A stretch of 14,172 nt of DNA from Psychrobacter immobilis (GTDB lineage: Bacteria; Pseudomonadota; Gammaproteobacteria; Pseudomonadales; Moraxellaceae). The notes beneath the pieces were generated by a model. It did no database searches. It was not told where the DNA came from and worked only from the letters and a program-made list of their open reading frames with translations. Each line of letters starts with the position of its first letter. The stretch's first letter is position 1. This document shows positions 1-6,894 of the stretch, piece after piece. The stretch spans positions 1 through 14,172 of the forward strand of contig NZ_CAJGZV010000005.1 of assembly GCF_904846065.1 (NCBI RefSeq), in the 5' to 3' direction. The translations under genes were made by a program, and so were the position numbers.

Positions 1-962
1 GTTCTTGGGTAGATTACTGGGATCGTGAAGAAACCACCAAACAATATCAGGTCGGTTATAGTAATAATTATCGTAATCTAAATTATGGCGTTTCAGCCAT
101 TAGAAGAATGGTAGAAAATAATGCAACAAATCAAAGTGAGAATGACACTGAATATATGCTAACGCTATCGCTACCCCTTTCTTTTAAACGTAATTCTATT
201 AATTTAAATTCATCTCATACTCAAGATAATACTACCGTCGGTATGAGTGGTGTGGTGGGTAATCGTTTGAACTATGGCGCTTCTGTGTCAACAGACTATG
301 AAGACAACTCAAGTTTCAATACTAACGCACAATACCGTACCAATTTTACTACGCTAGGCGGCTCATACAGCACCTCAGATCAGTATGAGCAGCTCTCATT
401 AACAGCGAGAGGTAATATCGTTGCGCACTCTGATGGGGTGCTTTTTGGTCCAGACCAAGGTCAAACAATGGTCTTAGTATATGCGCCTGATGCTACAGGC
501 GCTAAAGTAAATAACACCAATGGTTTGACCATTAATAAATCAGGCTATGCGGTAATACCCTATGTGACCCCTTATCGTTTAAATGAGATTGTTTTAAACC
601 CTGAAGGTATGTCATTAGATGTAGAGTTAGAGGGAAACAGTCAACGCATAGCACCTTATGCTGGATCAATCTCAAAAGTTGATTTTGTGACCAAGTCAGG
701 AAAAGCGCTTTATATTAGAAGTTTAAATACCCAAGGTGAGACATTGCCCTTTGCCTCTGAAGTATTCGATTCGGAAGGTGAGTATGTAGGTATGGTGGCT
801 CAAGGCAGCTTGGTCTATTTACGCACCAACACGTTAACCGATACGGTAACAGTGAAATGGGGTAAGGCACAAGATAAGCAGTGCAAGATACAATATGATG
901 TCACCGCTCAGTCATTACAGAATGAGAAAAATATGCTGATGTTAGAAGGTTTATGCCAATGA
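1..962 (+). CDS. Fimbrial outer-membrane usher, C-terminal part (continues from the window's end)
   Basis: This is the C-terminal third of a FimD/PapC-type usher, the outer-membrane pore that assembles and exports pilin subunits. The frame is open from base 3 and ends at the TGA at 960-962. The ATG at 108 is internal, not a start. The first residues (SWVDYWDR) match the conserved region near the end of the usher beta-barrel. They follow directly on the window's last codons (GNLYAT), with a Gly codon formed across the junction. The rest carries late barrel strands, a plug/CTD-like stretch (GYAVIPYVTPYRLNEIVL) and the PapC C-terminal domain with a Cys pair (KQCKIQ and GLC at the end). Joined with 12567-14172 it makes about 855 residues, a normal usher length. 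The stop overlaps the next gene as ATGA, so translation of usher and adhesin is probably coupled. Confidence 0.93.
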   Translation, partial: SWVDYWDREETTKQYQVGYSNNYRNLNYGVSAIRRMVENNATNQSENDTEYMLTLSLPLSFKRNSINLNSSHTQDNTTVGMSGVVGNRLNYGASVSTDYEDNSSFNTNAQYRTNFTTLGGSYSTSDQYEQLSLTARGNIVAHSDGVLFGPDQGQTMVLVYAPDATGAKVNNTNGLTINKSGYAVIPYVTPYRLNEIVLNPEGMSLDVELEGNSQRIAPYAGSISKVDFVTKSGKALYIRSLNTQGETLPFASEVFDSEGEYVGMVAQGSLVYLRTNTLTDTVTVKWGKAQDKQCKIQYDVTAQSLQNEKNMLMLEGLCQ

Positions 963-1981
963 GCTCTAGAATATTAAATAGTTTTCTCTTGCTAATGAGC
1001 TGTGTTTTAAGTTCAGAGGTATATGCAAGGTGTACAGCCGACTGGGGGTTTACACCTATTGATATCAGTATGAATGTAGGCAGAGTCGTTGTTAGACCGA
1101 GCGATCCTGTTGGGAAGGTATTGCGACGCGCCTCTTTCCCCATTATCCCCAATGACTCCACTATTTCTTGCAGTTACTTCTCTGGAGGGACAATACAAGC
1201 TGTTCTTTCGAAAAACCCTTCGTTGAGCTATGCAGGTGGTGACTCTGTTTATAATACCAATATTAAGGGTATTGGTATTCGTTTATATAGAGACGCTGGT
1301 AATGGCTCAAATTTTTCTGGCTATTACCCTTATAGCAAGGCTATATCTCGTGATACAACATATAAATTAGGCGAAGGTTTTTTTATCGTTGAAATCGTTA
1401 AAACGGCGGCTTCGACAGGATCAGGCGCTCTTATAGAAGGTAGATACAGTAGTTATCACTCGCGTGACGATGTAAGTAAGCCTTTTTTGACAAGTACAGT
1501 GTACGGTAATGCCATTACAATTGCTTCATCCTCATGTGAGCTTTTAGGGGAAGTTAATAAGACTGTGCAATTACCTACTGTCAATAAATCTGGATTTAAA
1601 GGGATAGGCTCTACGCAAGGTAACCAGGCTTTTGATCTAAATTTTTTATGTAACGGTGGTGAAAATCCAACAGCCTATGTAGAGAGCAATAAAATTAGTT
1701 TGAATTTTGACTATACATTAGCACCTAATACAACGAATGTGTTGGCCAACAATGCGCCTGCATCAACCCGAGCGAAAGGTGTCGGTGTTCAACTTAAAAC
1801 CAACTATAAAAATGTTAGTAAAGTCATTGCAAAGAACGAGAAGCTTGAATTAGGAACCGTTCAATCGAATCAAAACATTCAATACAATGTTCCATTAGGT
1901 GCAAGTTATTACCAGACGGATGCCGTTATTACTCCAGGTAAAGTTAGCTCAGTGGCGACGGTAGTTATTCAATACGACTAA
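959..1981 (+). CDS. Two-domain fimbrial tip adhesin
   Basis: This is a secreted fimbrial protein of about 340 residues, twice the length of a pilin, and the last gene of the chaperone-usher operon. A signal peptide covers about residues 1-24 (hydrophobic FLLLMSCVLSS, cleavage near VYA). The N-terminal half has its own Cys pair (about C25 and C71) and would be the receptor-binding domain. The C-terminal half begins near residue 190 and looks like a pilin domain: a second Cys pair (about C193 and C231), the GVGVQL motif common in pilins, and a final alternating strand (SSVATVVIQYD) that a chaperone or donor strand would complete. An in-frame ATG exists at 953. ATG 959 is preferred because it overlaps the usher stop (ATGA) and lies 9 bases after the AGAAGG at 944-949, while 953 is only 3 bases away. 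The receptor cannot be predicted. Confidence 0.85.
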   Translation: MSSRILNSFLLLMSCVLSSEVYARCTADWGFTPIDISMNVGRVVVRPSDPVGKVLRRASFPIIPNDSTISCSYFSGGTIQAVLSKNPSLSYAGGDSVYNTNIKGIGIRLYRDAGNGSNFSGYYPYSKAISRDTTYKLGEGFFIVEIVKTAASTGSGALIEGRYSSYHSRDDVSKPFLTSTVYGNAITIASSSCELLGEVNKTVQLPTVNKSGFKGIGSTQGNQAFDLNFLCNGGENPTAYVESNKISLNFDYTLAPNTTNVLANNAPASTRAKGVGVQLKTNYKNVSKVIAKNEKLELGTVQSNQNIQYNVPLGASYYQTDAVITPGKVSSVATVVIQYD

Positions 1982-1999
1982 TAAAATGCCATCTGCACA

Positions 2000-2020
2000 C
2001 TTGTTTCTTCAAGCTTTTTT
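2000..2020 (+). terminator. Possible weak terminator after the fimbrial operon
   Basis: A short stem (CTTG 2000-2003 with CAAG 2010-2013) is followed after one C by six T (2015-2020), 19 bases after the adhesin stop. The four-pair stem is weak, so the call rests mainly on position and the T run. Confidence 0.35.
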
Positions 2021-2150
2021 CTATCTAGTTTATGCTAGCTAATGACATTCCATTTAATGTATTAAGCGAAATAAAAATATACCGAAGTGTGTGGTGATTA
2101 TTACCAGAAAAATTTTACAAGAACCATGTAGAAACCAGACTTTGTTTGAT

Positions 2151-2178
2151 TATAATACCAGCTTCTATTAAAGAAGCT
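2151..2178 (+). promoter_or_regulatory. -10 box and hairpin over the ribosome binding site of the 2180 gene
   Basis: A perfect TATAAT lies at 2151-2156; no good -35 is visible. Just after it AGCTTCT (2160-2166) pairs perfectly with AGAAGCT (2172-2178) around a 5-base loop. The downstream arm is the only purine-rich stretch in front of the ATG at 2180, so the hairpin would hide the ribosome binding site. If transcription starts from this -10 box, the start would fall at or inside the hairpin, so its presence in the mRNA is uncertain. Confidence 0.4.
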
Positions 2179-2179
2179 A

Positions 2180-2419
2180 ATGAAAGAGAATACATCACTA
2201 ACAGCTTACGAACTAGGTTTAATAAAAAACTCCTTAAGGGAACGCCTAATATCATTAGAAGACTACGGAACAGAGTACTTAAACACTGATAGTGACGACG
2301 CTAATGAGAAAGCTGAGATGAGTATTAATATAGACTCTTTCAAAATGGAGCTGAACGAATTAAAAGATAAGATTGATGTTTTGACTGAAACCCAAATCAC
2401 TAAAGCGAATCCTCAATAA
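2180..2419 (+). CDS. Small acidic protein of unknown function
   Basis: A 79-residue protein that I do not recognise. It has no signal peptide or membrane segment and is rich in Glu, Asp, Leu and Lys. Two predicted helices (about 8-27 and 45-72) are separated by an acidic linker (NTDSDDANEKAEM). The C-terminal helix has leucine/isoleucine spacing that could form a coiled coil, so it may dimerise or bind a partner. It has its own -10 box and lies between the fimbrial operon and the replication region, with a structured element directly after its stop. A small plasmid-maintenance or regulatory protein is possible, but nothing in the sequence shows this. The ORF is short, so a chance ORF cannot be fully excluded. 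Confidence 0.5.
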   Translation: MKENTSLTAYELGLIKNSLRERLISLEDYGTEYLNTDSDDANEKAEMSINIDSFKMELNELKDKIDVLTETQITKANPQ

Positions 2420-2420
2420 A

Positions 2421-2496
2421 AAAGATAGCTCAAGCAGAGCCTGGGAGGGTAACCCCAATTCAGCGAATTGCTAGCCTTACCGCCCTTACTATCTTT
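2421..2496. other. Nested inverted-repeat element (possible structured RNA or recombination site)
   Basis: Four nested helices can be read by eye: AAAGATAG (2421-2428) with CTATCTTT (2489-2496); GGG (2443-2445) with CCC (2483-2485); GGTAA (2448-2452) with TTACC (2477-2481); and AATTC (2457-2461) with GAATT (2465-2469) around a 3-base loop. The element starts two bases after the stop of the 2180 gene. No T run follows, so it is not a standard terminator. It could be a structured 3' end, a small RNA or a folded single-strand site. Confidence 0.45.
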
Positions 2497-2544
2497 GAAC
2501 GACTGACAATAAACACATTCGTTATAGTGTTAGATGACAGGGCA

Positions 2545-2679
2545 AAAATAGATAACCTCATGCCTAAAATAGCTTTCTTCATAACCAAAATTTTTAATAC
2601 TCAAAATAAGACAATACGCATCCATAGACAGTGGTGATATCCTGTATTTGCCCTATAAAATAGATGATATATGCCTAAA
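2545..2679. repeat. Two imperfect direct repeats in the replication upstream region
   Basis: AAAATAGAT, 5-6 bases, then ATGCCTAAA occurs at 2545-2568 and again at 2657-2679, about 112 bases apart. Both copies lie in the 389-base gene-free stretch 2420-2808. The rest of that stretch holds the folded element at 2421-2496 and the promoter and operator cluster before 2809; I see no gene in it. Role unknown; such repeats can be partition or copy-control sites. Confidence 0.35.
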
Positions 2680-2710
2680 CCTCTCATTTTTATATCAAAT
2701 TATTCATGGT

Positions 2711-2739
2711 TTGCCTCATAACCAGTTTAGTGCGATAGT
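2711..2739 (+). promoter_or_regulatory. Promoter of the HTH plasmid protein
   Basis: TTGCCT (2711-2716), a 17-base spacer and GATAGT (2734-2739) with an upstream TGC (extended -10) form a plausible sigma-70 promoter. Transcription would start near 2746, inside the TGAAC/GTTCA cluster, so a protein bound there could block it. Confidence 0.5.
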
Positions 2740-2740
2740 T

Positions 2741-2816
2741 GTTCACTGAACGTTCTGGACAGTTGTACTGTACAGTTTCTAAAAACGTACTTGAACACTA
2801 GGTGAACAATGAACAT
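2741..2816. promoter_or_regulatory. Operator-like cluster of TGAAC/GTTCA motifs and a perfect palindrome
   Basis: Between the promoter and the start codon lie GTTCACTGAACGTTC (2741-2755), the perfect 10-base palindrome ACTGTACAGT (2767-2776), TTGAACAC (2791-2798), TGAACA (2803-2808) and TGAACA over the start codon. The 11-mer ACTGAACGTTC (2745-2755) recurs exactly inside the gene at 2968-2978. TCTAAAAACGTACTTGAAC (2778-2796) recurs almost exactly at 2956-2974. This density suggests binding sites for the encoded DNA-binding protein. Confidence 0.5.
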
Positions 2817-3315
2817 ATCGGTGACAAAAGCAGCAAAAGAATGGGGTGTATCAAGAACAACGATCTATCAGAAAGTCAATGATGGTGAGCTTTCTAGGAC
2901 AGCAGATAAAAAAATAGACGTTTCAGAAATGTTGCGCGTGTTTGGTGAGCCAATCTCTAAAAAACGTACTGAACGTTCAGTGGACACTGTTCAAAGTACA
3001 CCTCTGAACAGTCAAAGTGTTCAGTACAATACGGACATTGAACACCTATTAGCGCTTGAAAAGCTCAAGAATGAACACCTTAGCCAACAAGTAAGCGATC
3101 AAAAAAAGTTAATTGAAAATTATCAGCAGCAGATAGGACAGTTGAACAAAACGCTGGATAAAGCCAATGCCAGTATCCAAGATTTTGCTCAGGTGAGACT
3201 ACTAGAATTTAAGCAGGCTGAAATGAGTGATGAGCCGCCACTTGAACAAGAGCAAGAAAAAAAAGATGATTCAATCGTCGCGACGGCTAAGAAAAAAAAA
3301 CGGTGGTTCTTTTGA
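2809..3315 (+). CDS. HTH/coiled-coil plasmid DNA-binding protein (KfrA-like replication accessory)
   Basis: A 168-residue cytoplasmic protein. Residues 3-40 form a helix-turn-helix of the excisionase/KfrA kind (VTKAAKEWGVSRTTIYQKVN, then a short wing ending KKIDVSEMLRVFG). A polar linker of about 30 residues follows. A long coiled coil spans about residues 80-130 (LEKLKNEHLSQQVSDQKKLI...), and the tail is charged, ending in KKKKRWFF. Proteins of this build commonly accompany Rep_3 initiators on Moraxellaceae plasmids and are annotated as plasmid replication DNA-binding proteins; their exact role is not settled. Here the gene is convergent with rep, not downstream of it. Motifs around its promoter and within its linker codons suggest self-regulation. 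The ribosome binding site is AGG at 2800-2802, in front of ATG 2809. Confidence 0.78.
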   Translation: MNISVTKAAKEWGVSRTTIYQKVNDGELSRTADKKIDVSEMLRVFGEPISKKRTERSVDTVQSTPLNSQSVQYNTDIEHLLALEKLKNEHLSQQVSDQKKLIENYQQQIGQLNKTLDKANASIQDFAQVRLLEFKQAEMSDEPPLEQEQEKKDDSIVATAKKKKRWFF

Positions 3316-3368
3316 CTATAATGGGTGTTAGAAAAAGTATTAGTGTTTAATCTTTGGTAGATAGCTCT

Positions 3369-4271
3369 CTAAAGCCTTATTGGCCTTGTTAAAGCTTTCA
3401 GGCTCTCGCTGTATGATCCATTAATCATTTCGCGCTTAAATGCCTCAGTCTGCATTTTGCCGTCATAACTTAGGCTTGGATGGTTGTTATAGTCATTCAT
3501 AAACTGCACGTTATCAACAATCGACTGTATGGTAGCTTGTGACAGGGTGCCATCTTCACTGGTTAGTTTATCTAGTGTTTTCCGATGGAATTTGAGCGTT
3601 AGCCCCTCGTAACCTTTGCCTCTACTTTTTTTATGGTACTCAACAGTGATTTTATAGTTTGTACTCTCATTTACCTCATCTATAGCAGTCTCAATCACAC
3701 GCTCTCTAAGCTGTCCAAATTGCTTATACTTACCTTTAATGCCCATAACATAGCGAAAATCGTCTAAATCCATAGCTTTAGTATATTGGTACTGACCTAC
3801 CCAACAAACAATTAACTCATATAGGCGCATCGAGTGAATACTTGAAAGCTCAGACACCTCCAACAGCCTATATTTTGTGAAGTTAGCTTTTAGCTGTGTC
3901 AAATAGGGCAGTACATCCTCTGCAAATGTTATTGTTATCTGATCTCCATTGGGGTCGTAAAGAACACCGCTAACAAAGCGAGTACGAAGCGTTTTATTAT
4001 CCTCAAGTGCTATCAGTACCTCCCTATCAAAAAGCCGATTACTAGCTTGCTCTAAATCTCTAAAAGCATTCTTCTTGGTGCTATCGGTATAGAATATTTT
4101 TGCTACTTCCTCAACTGTCACCGTAAACTTGGTTTGCTTAGTAATATTTGGCGCATCAGGTCTACTATCAATACGACTAATACAAGTCAATAATAACTGC
4201 TTCTCTTTAGTAGTCATGGTATAAGCTGCTAGAACAAGCTCATTAGATTGTACGACTAGATTGTTTTCCAT
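3369..4271 (-). CDS. repB: Rep_3-family plasmid replication initiator
   Basis: A 300-residue initiator that would bind the adjacent iterons and open the origin for theta replication. The N-terminal part (about 1-125) has the Rep_3 signature region: NELVLAAYTMTTKEKQLLL, then a winged-helix core ending in a strand run near DQITITFAEDVLPYLTQL. The second winged helix (about 130-230) contains FTKYRLLEVSELSSIHSMRLYELI, the most conserved stretch of this family, then FRYVMGIKGKYKQFGQLRERVI. The last 70 residues are variable. Length is typical. The ATG at 4271 is chosen because MENNLVVQSNELV is the usual beginning. The possible Shine-Dalgarno AAGGAT lies somewhat far upstream. The gene reads away from the iterons, the standard arrangement for this family. 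Confidence 0.93.
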   Translation of the reverse strand: MENNLVVQSNELVLAAYTMTTKEKQLLLTCISRIDSRPDAPNITKQTKFTVTVEEVAKIFYTDSTKKNAFRDLEQASNRLFDREVLIALEDNKTLRTRFVSGVLYDPNGDQITITFAEDVLPYLTQLKANFTKYRLLEVSELSSIHSMRLYELIVCWVGQYQYTKAMDLDDFRYVMGIKGKYKQFGQLRERVIETAIDEVNESTNYKITVEYHKKSRGKGYEGLTLKFHRKTLDKLTSEDGTLSQATIQSIVDNVQFMNDYNNHPSLSYDGKMQTEAFKREMINGSYSESLKALTRPIRL

Positions 4272-4370
4272 ATTTTTTTTCGAATCCTTGCTTAATGTAC
4301 TGTTATTTCCAATAATAATTAAGATTCACTTTACCATATAAAACCATAAATAGTATCAGTAATTTTTAAT

Positions 4371-4462
4371 TGTGTTTATTCTACTCATTTTGTGTTTATT
4401 CTACTCATTTTGTGTTCATTCTACTCATTTTGTGTTTATTCTACTCATTTTGTGTTTATTCT
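4371..4462. repeat. Iterons of the plasmid origin (four full 20-bp units plus a partial)
   Basis: The unit TGTGTTTATTCTACTCATTT is tandemly repeated at 4371-4390, 4391-4410, 4411-4430 (one T to C change) and 4431-4450. A fifth copy starts at 4451 and keeps only its first 12 bases. The block lies about 100 bases upstream of rep and is the expected initiator binding site. With no gap between units, each is close to two helical turns, so bound protomers would line up on one face. Confidence 0.92.
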
Positions 4463-4500
4463 CATCGTAAGATATTGATTATAAAGAAGAAAAAACTCTC

Positions 4501-4530
4501 TTAAACAGGAGTAAACAGGAGTAAACAGGA
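4501..4530. repeat. Three 10-bp direct repeats in the origin
   Basis: TTAAACAGGA, GTAAACAGGA and GTAAACAGGA follow each other at 4501-4530, and a fourth start (GTAAA) follows. The block lies between the iterons and the DnaA box. Such short repeats are often the unwinding element or a second protein-binding array. Confidence 0.75.
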
Positions 4531-4570
4531 GTAAATAAAAACCCTTAAAGAAACGGGTGATAAAATTTTT

Positions 4571-4579
4571 TGTGGATAA
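4571..4579 (-). promoter_or_regulatory. Perfect DnaA box
   Basis: The minus strand reads TTATCCACA, the exact consensus for DnaA binding. It sits 40 bases beyond the 10-bp repeats. With the iterons it outlines the minimal origin at about 4371-4580. The rest of the 384-base gap between rep and mobA (4272-4655) is AT-rich and holds no gene that I can see. Confidence 0.8.
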
Positions 4580-4655
4580 GTGAAAAATCATCACTTAAAC
4601 AACTTATCTTGCCTAAGCAATTTATCCTTCAGTAACGGTTCTTTTGAGGATTAGA

Positions 4656-6809
4656 TTAAGGACTAAATCCTCGGCTAGGTGAATGCGCTTTATTAACTTG
4701 ATATTGGTACGACTCTAAACCACCCTGTAAGGCTTTGTGTTGGCTTTCAGATAGATCTTTGCCATATTGCTCAGTAAACGTCTCTAAAGTGGCTTTAAGA
4801 GCCTCTGAGTAGCTTTTACGCTGGGTTGTTGGTAGTGAGTTAACCTCACGCAACGCAAACTTAAACTGCTGACAGGTTTTGTCTAAGGTATCTGCTAAAT
4901 GCTCTTTAGCAATCTCTCTTGCCTCAGCTGGGTAGTTATCCTGATTGATGTAATGCGTTAACCCTTTGGTATAGCTAAATGATGAAATGATATCCCGAGT
5001 CATTCTGCCAACCTCTCCTGCGCTACCGCCCAGCTTGTCGATGATGCTGGTATTAAATGCCGCTCGTTCTTGATCGATGTTGTCTCTGAAATCTGTAAAA
5101 TGCTGAATCAGTGCCAGATACTGCTGACGTTCAGCGTTAGGATCACGCAACAGCTTGATAATGGTTTTGTTGTTTTCAACCAGCGTGTGATCAAAACGTT
5201 TGGCCACTTGGCGTAAGTGCGCGGTAAATTCCACCGCTTTATCGTGGTCCTCAATACCATGGCGCTGTGCAAACTCGCTGAGTAGTGCCACTTGACGCTG
5301 ATCAAATTTATCAGGAGCGTCATCCGCGGTTTCTCCTTGAGCCCATCTGATGGCCATATCATCACGATGACGTTGTATTAAGCGCATCGCTAGGTGCAGC
5401 TTCATACGTTCAACATACTCAAAGATTCTCTCATCTTCATAACGGTTTGCTCGAGTGTCTCGATCAATGCGTCCTTCTTGTCGATCAAGTCGAGCAGCTC
5501 TTGCTCGTCGTGCGTCGTCATCGAAGGGGCTGGGGGCTGTTTTTGCTCGCTCTGCAATGTCTCGATGGATGTCTTGAGCGATTGATTCGCTGTTTGCAGC
5601 TCTTTTTGTGTTTGCAGTAACCCACTGTTTTGAGAGATCAATGCGTTGTTGTGCTTTTTGGCTTCTTTCGTCTGTTCCATTAATCCAGTTTGGTAGGTTT
5701 TCGCATCGTTTAACTGCCCAAGCAATGCCTGATTTTGCCTCCTCAACGCATCGTTTTGTGTCGTCAACTCGAGCTGCCGTTCTATGAGACTGTCCTGTGC
5801 AGTATGCAATGAGATTATCTGAGCTTTCAGAGAGTTGTTTTGCAAAGTCAGCTCGTTGCTTTGTGTCTCCAATGCTGCCAGGTAGTCTTGCGTTTTTCTC
5901 AGTTGCCCAAGCAAGTCCTTTTCTAAGTGCGCTAATTCGTCGCTCATTGTCTGCCTCCTGTTTGATATGGTTGTCAGCCACCAATTTGTTGCGTGCTTTG
6001 ATGGCGCGGTTGGTGTCTCCTTTTTCGGTCGTGATGCCTCGGCGCTCCATTGCTGTCGCTTCCACGCCCATTTTAATGGTGGGCTGTTGATCAAGCCCCT
6101 GATCCTTGTAACTGCGCGCATCCATCAATGGCAGATGATGCTGCGCCAACACTTTATTGGCGGTATCTACCCACATTTCACGAATACGCTTAATCTCCTG
6201 CATCGATGACGGCAGATCATGCGCCTTACGTTTTTTATTGGACCACTCAAACGGGGTCTTAAGCTTTGGATCAAATGCCAAGGTTTTATTCGGTCCAATG
6301 GTAGGTGCTCGAGTAGTAACTAAAATATGCGCGTGAAAATTACGGGGATCAGGGTTTTCCTCACCCTCACGCAAATACTTAGAGCTTGGCGGCACATTAG
6401 GATCAAAAGGCAACTTCATCACTGGACGATGGATACACACATCAGCAATCACATCCATATCGTCGCAAAGCTTTTGGGCAAAGTTGATGGCCAGTGAATG
6501 GCGCTCTTCCTCAGACAACTCATGAGGCAAATTAATCAGCCACTCACGCGCCACCCGACTGTCCGAACGTGTCTCTGCCGCTTCAGCGGTATTCCAAAGC
6601 GTCTCCCGATTCACACTCACACCCAGCGCCTTTAATGAAAATGGTAAAACGATATCGCTACTCATCACACCAGACTTTTTACTATAGTCATGGGTCTTGC
6701 CATATTTGGCATCATCAAGCACATCGCCAGCACGATAGGCCGCCGACGCCACTGCCGACTGTCCTGCTTTTCGAGAAATCGCCTTTGTTGCAATGTGTAC
6801 CATTGTCAT
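4656..6809 (-). CDS. mobA: MobA/MobL-family relaxase (MOBQ type)
   Basis: A 717-residue mobilisation relaxase, which nicks oriT and pilots the transferred strand through a helper plasmid's secretion system. Motif I is clear: SRKAGQSAVASAAYRAGD, with Y25 the likely nucleophile. The metal-binding motif is NPDPRNFHAHILVTTR (H159, H161), with CIHRP (H127) upstream. The family stretch YKDQGLDQQPTIKMGVEA lies at about 234-251. The C-terminal half is helical. About residues 288-469 overlap a second gene in another frame, and within them a stretch beginning GLAWATEKNARLP (298) recurs at 361 as GIAWAVKRCENLP. The start ATG at 6809 has AGGTGA 7 bases upstream; ATG 6803 (third residue) is possible. No coupling protein or secretion genes are present, so the plasmid is mobilisable only. 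Confidence 0.92.
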   Translation of the reverse strand: MTMVHIATKAISRKAGQSAVASAAYRAGDVLDDAKYGKTHDYSKKSGVMSSDIVLPFSLKALGVSVNRETLWNTAEAAETRSDSRVAREWLINLPHELSEEERHSLAINFAQKLCDDMDVIADVCIHRPVMKLPFDPNVPPSSKYLREGEENPDPRNFHAHILVTTRAPTIGPNKTLAFDPKLKTPFEWSNKKRKAHDLPSSMQEIKRIREMWVDTANKVLAQHHLPLMDARSYKDQGLDQQPTIKMGVEATAMERRGITTEKGDTNRAIKARNKLVADNHIKQEADNERRISALRKGLAWATEKNARLPGSIGDTKQRADFAKQLSESSDNLIAYCTGQSHRTAARVDDTKRCVEEAKSGIAWAVKRCENLPNWINGTDERSQKAQQRIDLSKQWVTANTKRAANSESIAQDIHRDIAERAKTAPSPFDDDARRARAARLDRQEGRIDRDTRANRYEDERIFEYVERMKLHLAMRLIQRHRDDMAIRWAQGETADDAPDKFDQRQVALLSEFAQRHGIEDHDKAVEFTAHLRQVAKRFDHTLVENNKTIIKLLRDPNAERQQYLALIQHFTDFRDNIDQERAAFNTSIIDKLGGSAGEVGRMTRDIISSFSYTKGLTHYINQDNYPAEAREIAKEHLADTLDKTCQQFKFALREVNSLPTTQRKSYSEALKATLETFTEQYGKDLSESQHKALQGGLESYQYQVNKAHSPSRGFSP
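5402..5947 (-). CDS. Coiled-coil mobilisation protein embedded in mobA (MobB-like position)
   Basis: A 181-residue protein encoded wholly within mobA in a different frame of the same strand. Its ATG at 5947 (MSDELAHLEKDLLGQL) has a textbook AGGAGG (5959-5954) six bases upstream. That spacing is strong evidence for a real start, although the frame itself is open further upstream, to 6121. Nearly the whole protein is one long coiled coil rich in Gln, Asn, Leu and Lys (residues about 3-130), then a Pro-rich break (QPPAP) and a second acidic helix. There is no membrane segment. In RSF1010, mobB likewise lies inside mobA in another frame and assists the relaxase. The positional parallel is known; a shared function is inferred and sequence homology is not claimed. 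Confidence 0.72.
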   Translation of the reverse strand: MSDELAHLEKDLLGQLRKTQDYLAALETQSNELTLQNNSLKAQIISLHTAQDSLIERQLELTTQNDALRRQNQALLGQLNDAKTYQTGLMEQTKEAKKHNNALISQNSGLLQTQKELQTANQSLKTSIETLQSEQKQPPAPSMTTHDEQELLDLIDKKDALIETLEQTVMKMRESLSMLNV

Positions 6810-6894
6810 AAAAAGTCACCTGCTATTTTTGCTTTTTGCACACCACCGCTTTTTGTGGTATGCGGGGTTTGGGGTTTCCCCAACGAACAAGGAT

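Noticed and set aside
901..1198. Two minus-strand frames over the start of the adhesin
   Set aside because: They are antisense to well-supported usher and adhesin codons.
2180..3315. Toxin-antitoxin pair
   Set aside because: The 79-residue and 168-residue proteins are not adjacent, and neither shows a toxin or antitoxin signature beyond a general HTH in the second.
4371..4470. Regular direct repeats that could suggest a CRISPR array
   Set aside because: Units are 20 bp and directly adjacent without spacers, next to a Rep_3 gene; they are iterons.
5108..5365. Minus-strand 85-codon frame inside mobA
   Set aside because: Composition is unlike a protein domain and no ribosome binding site is seen, in contrast to the frame at 5402-5947.
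5797..6811. Several plus-strand frames of 80-97 codons inside mobA
   Set aside because: They are antisense to two overlapping real frames, have no ribosome binding sites and encode no recognisable domain.
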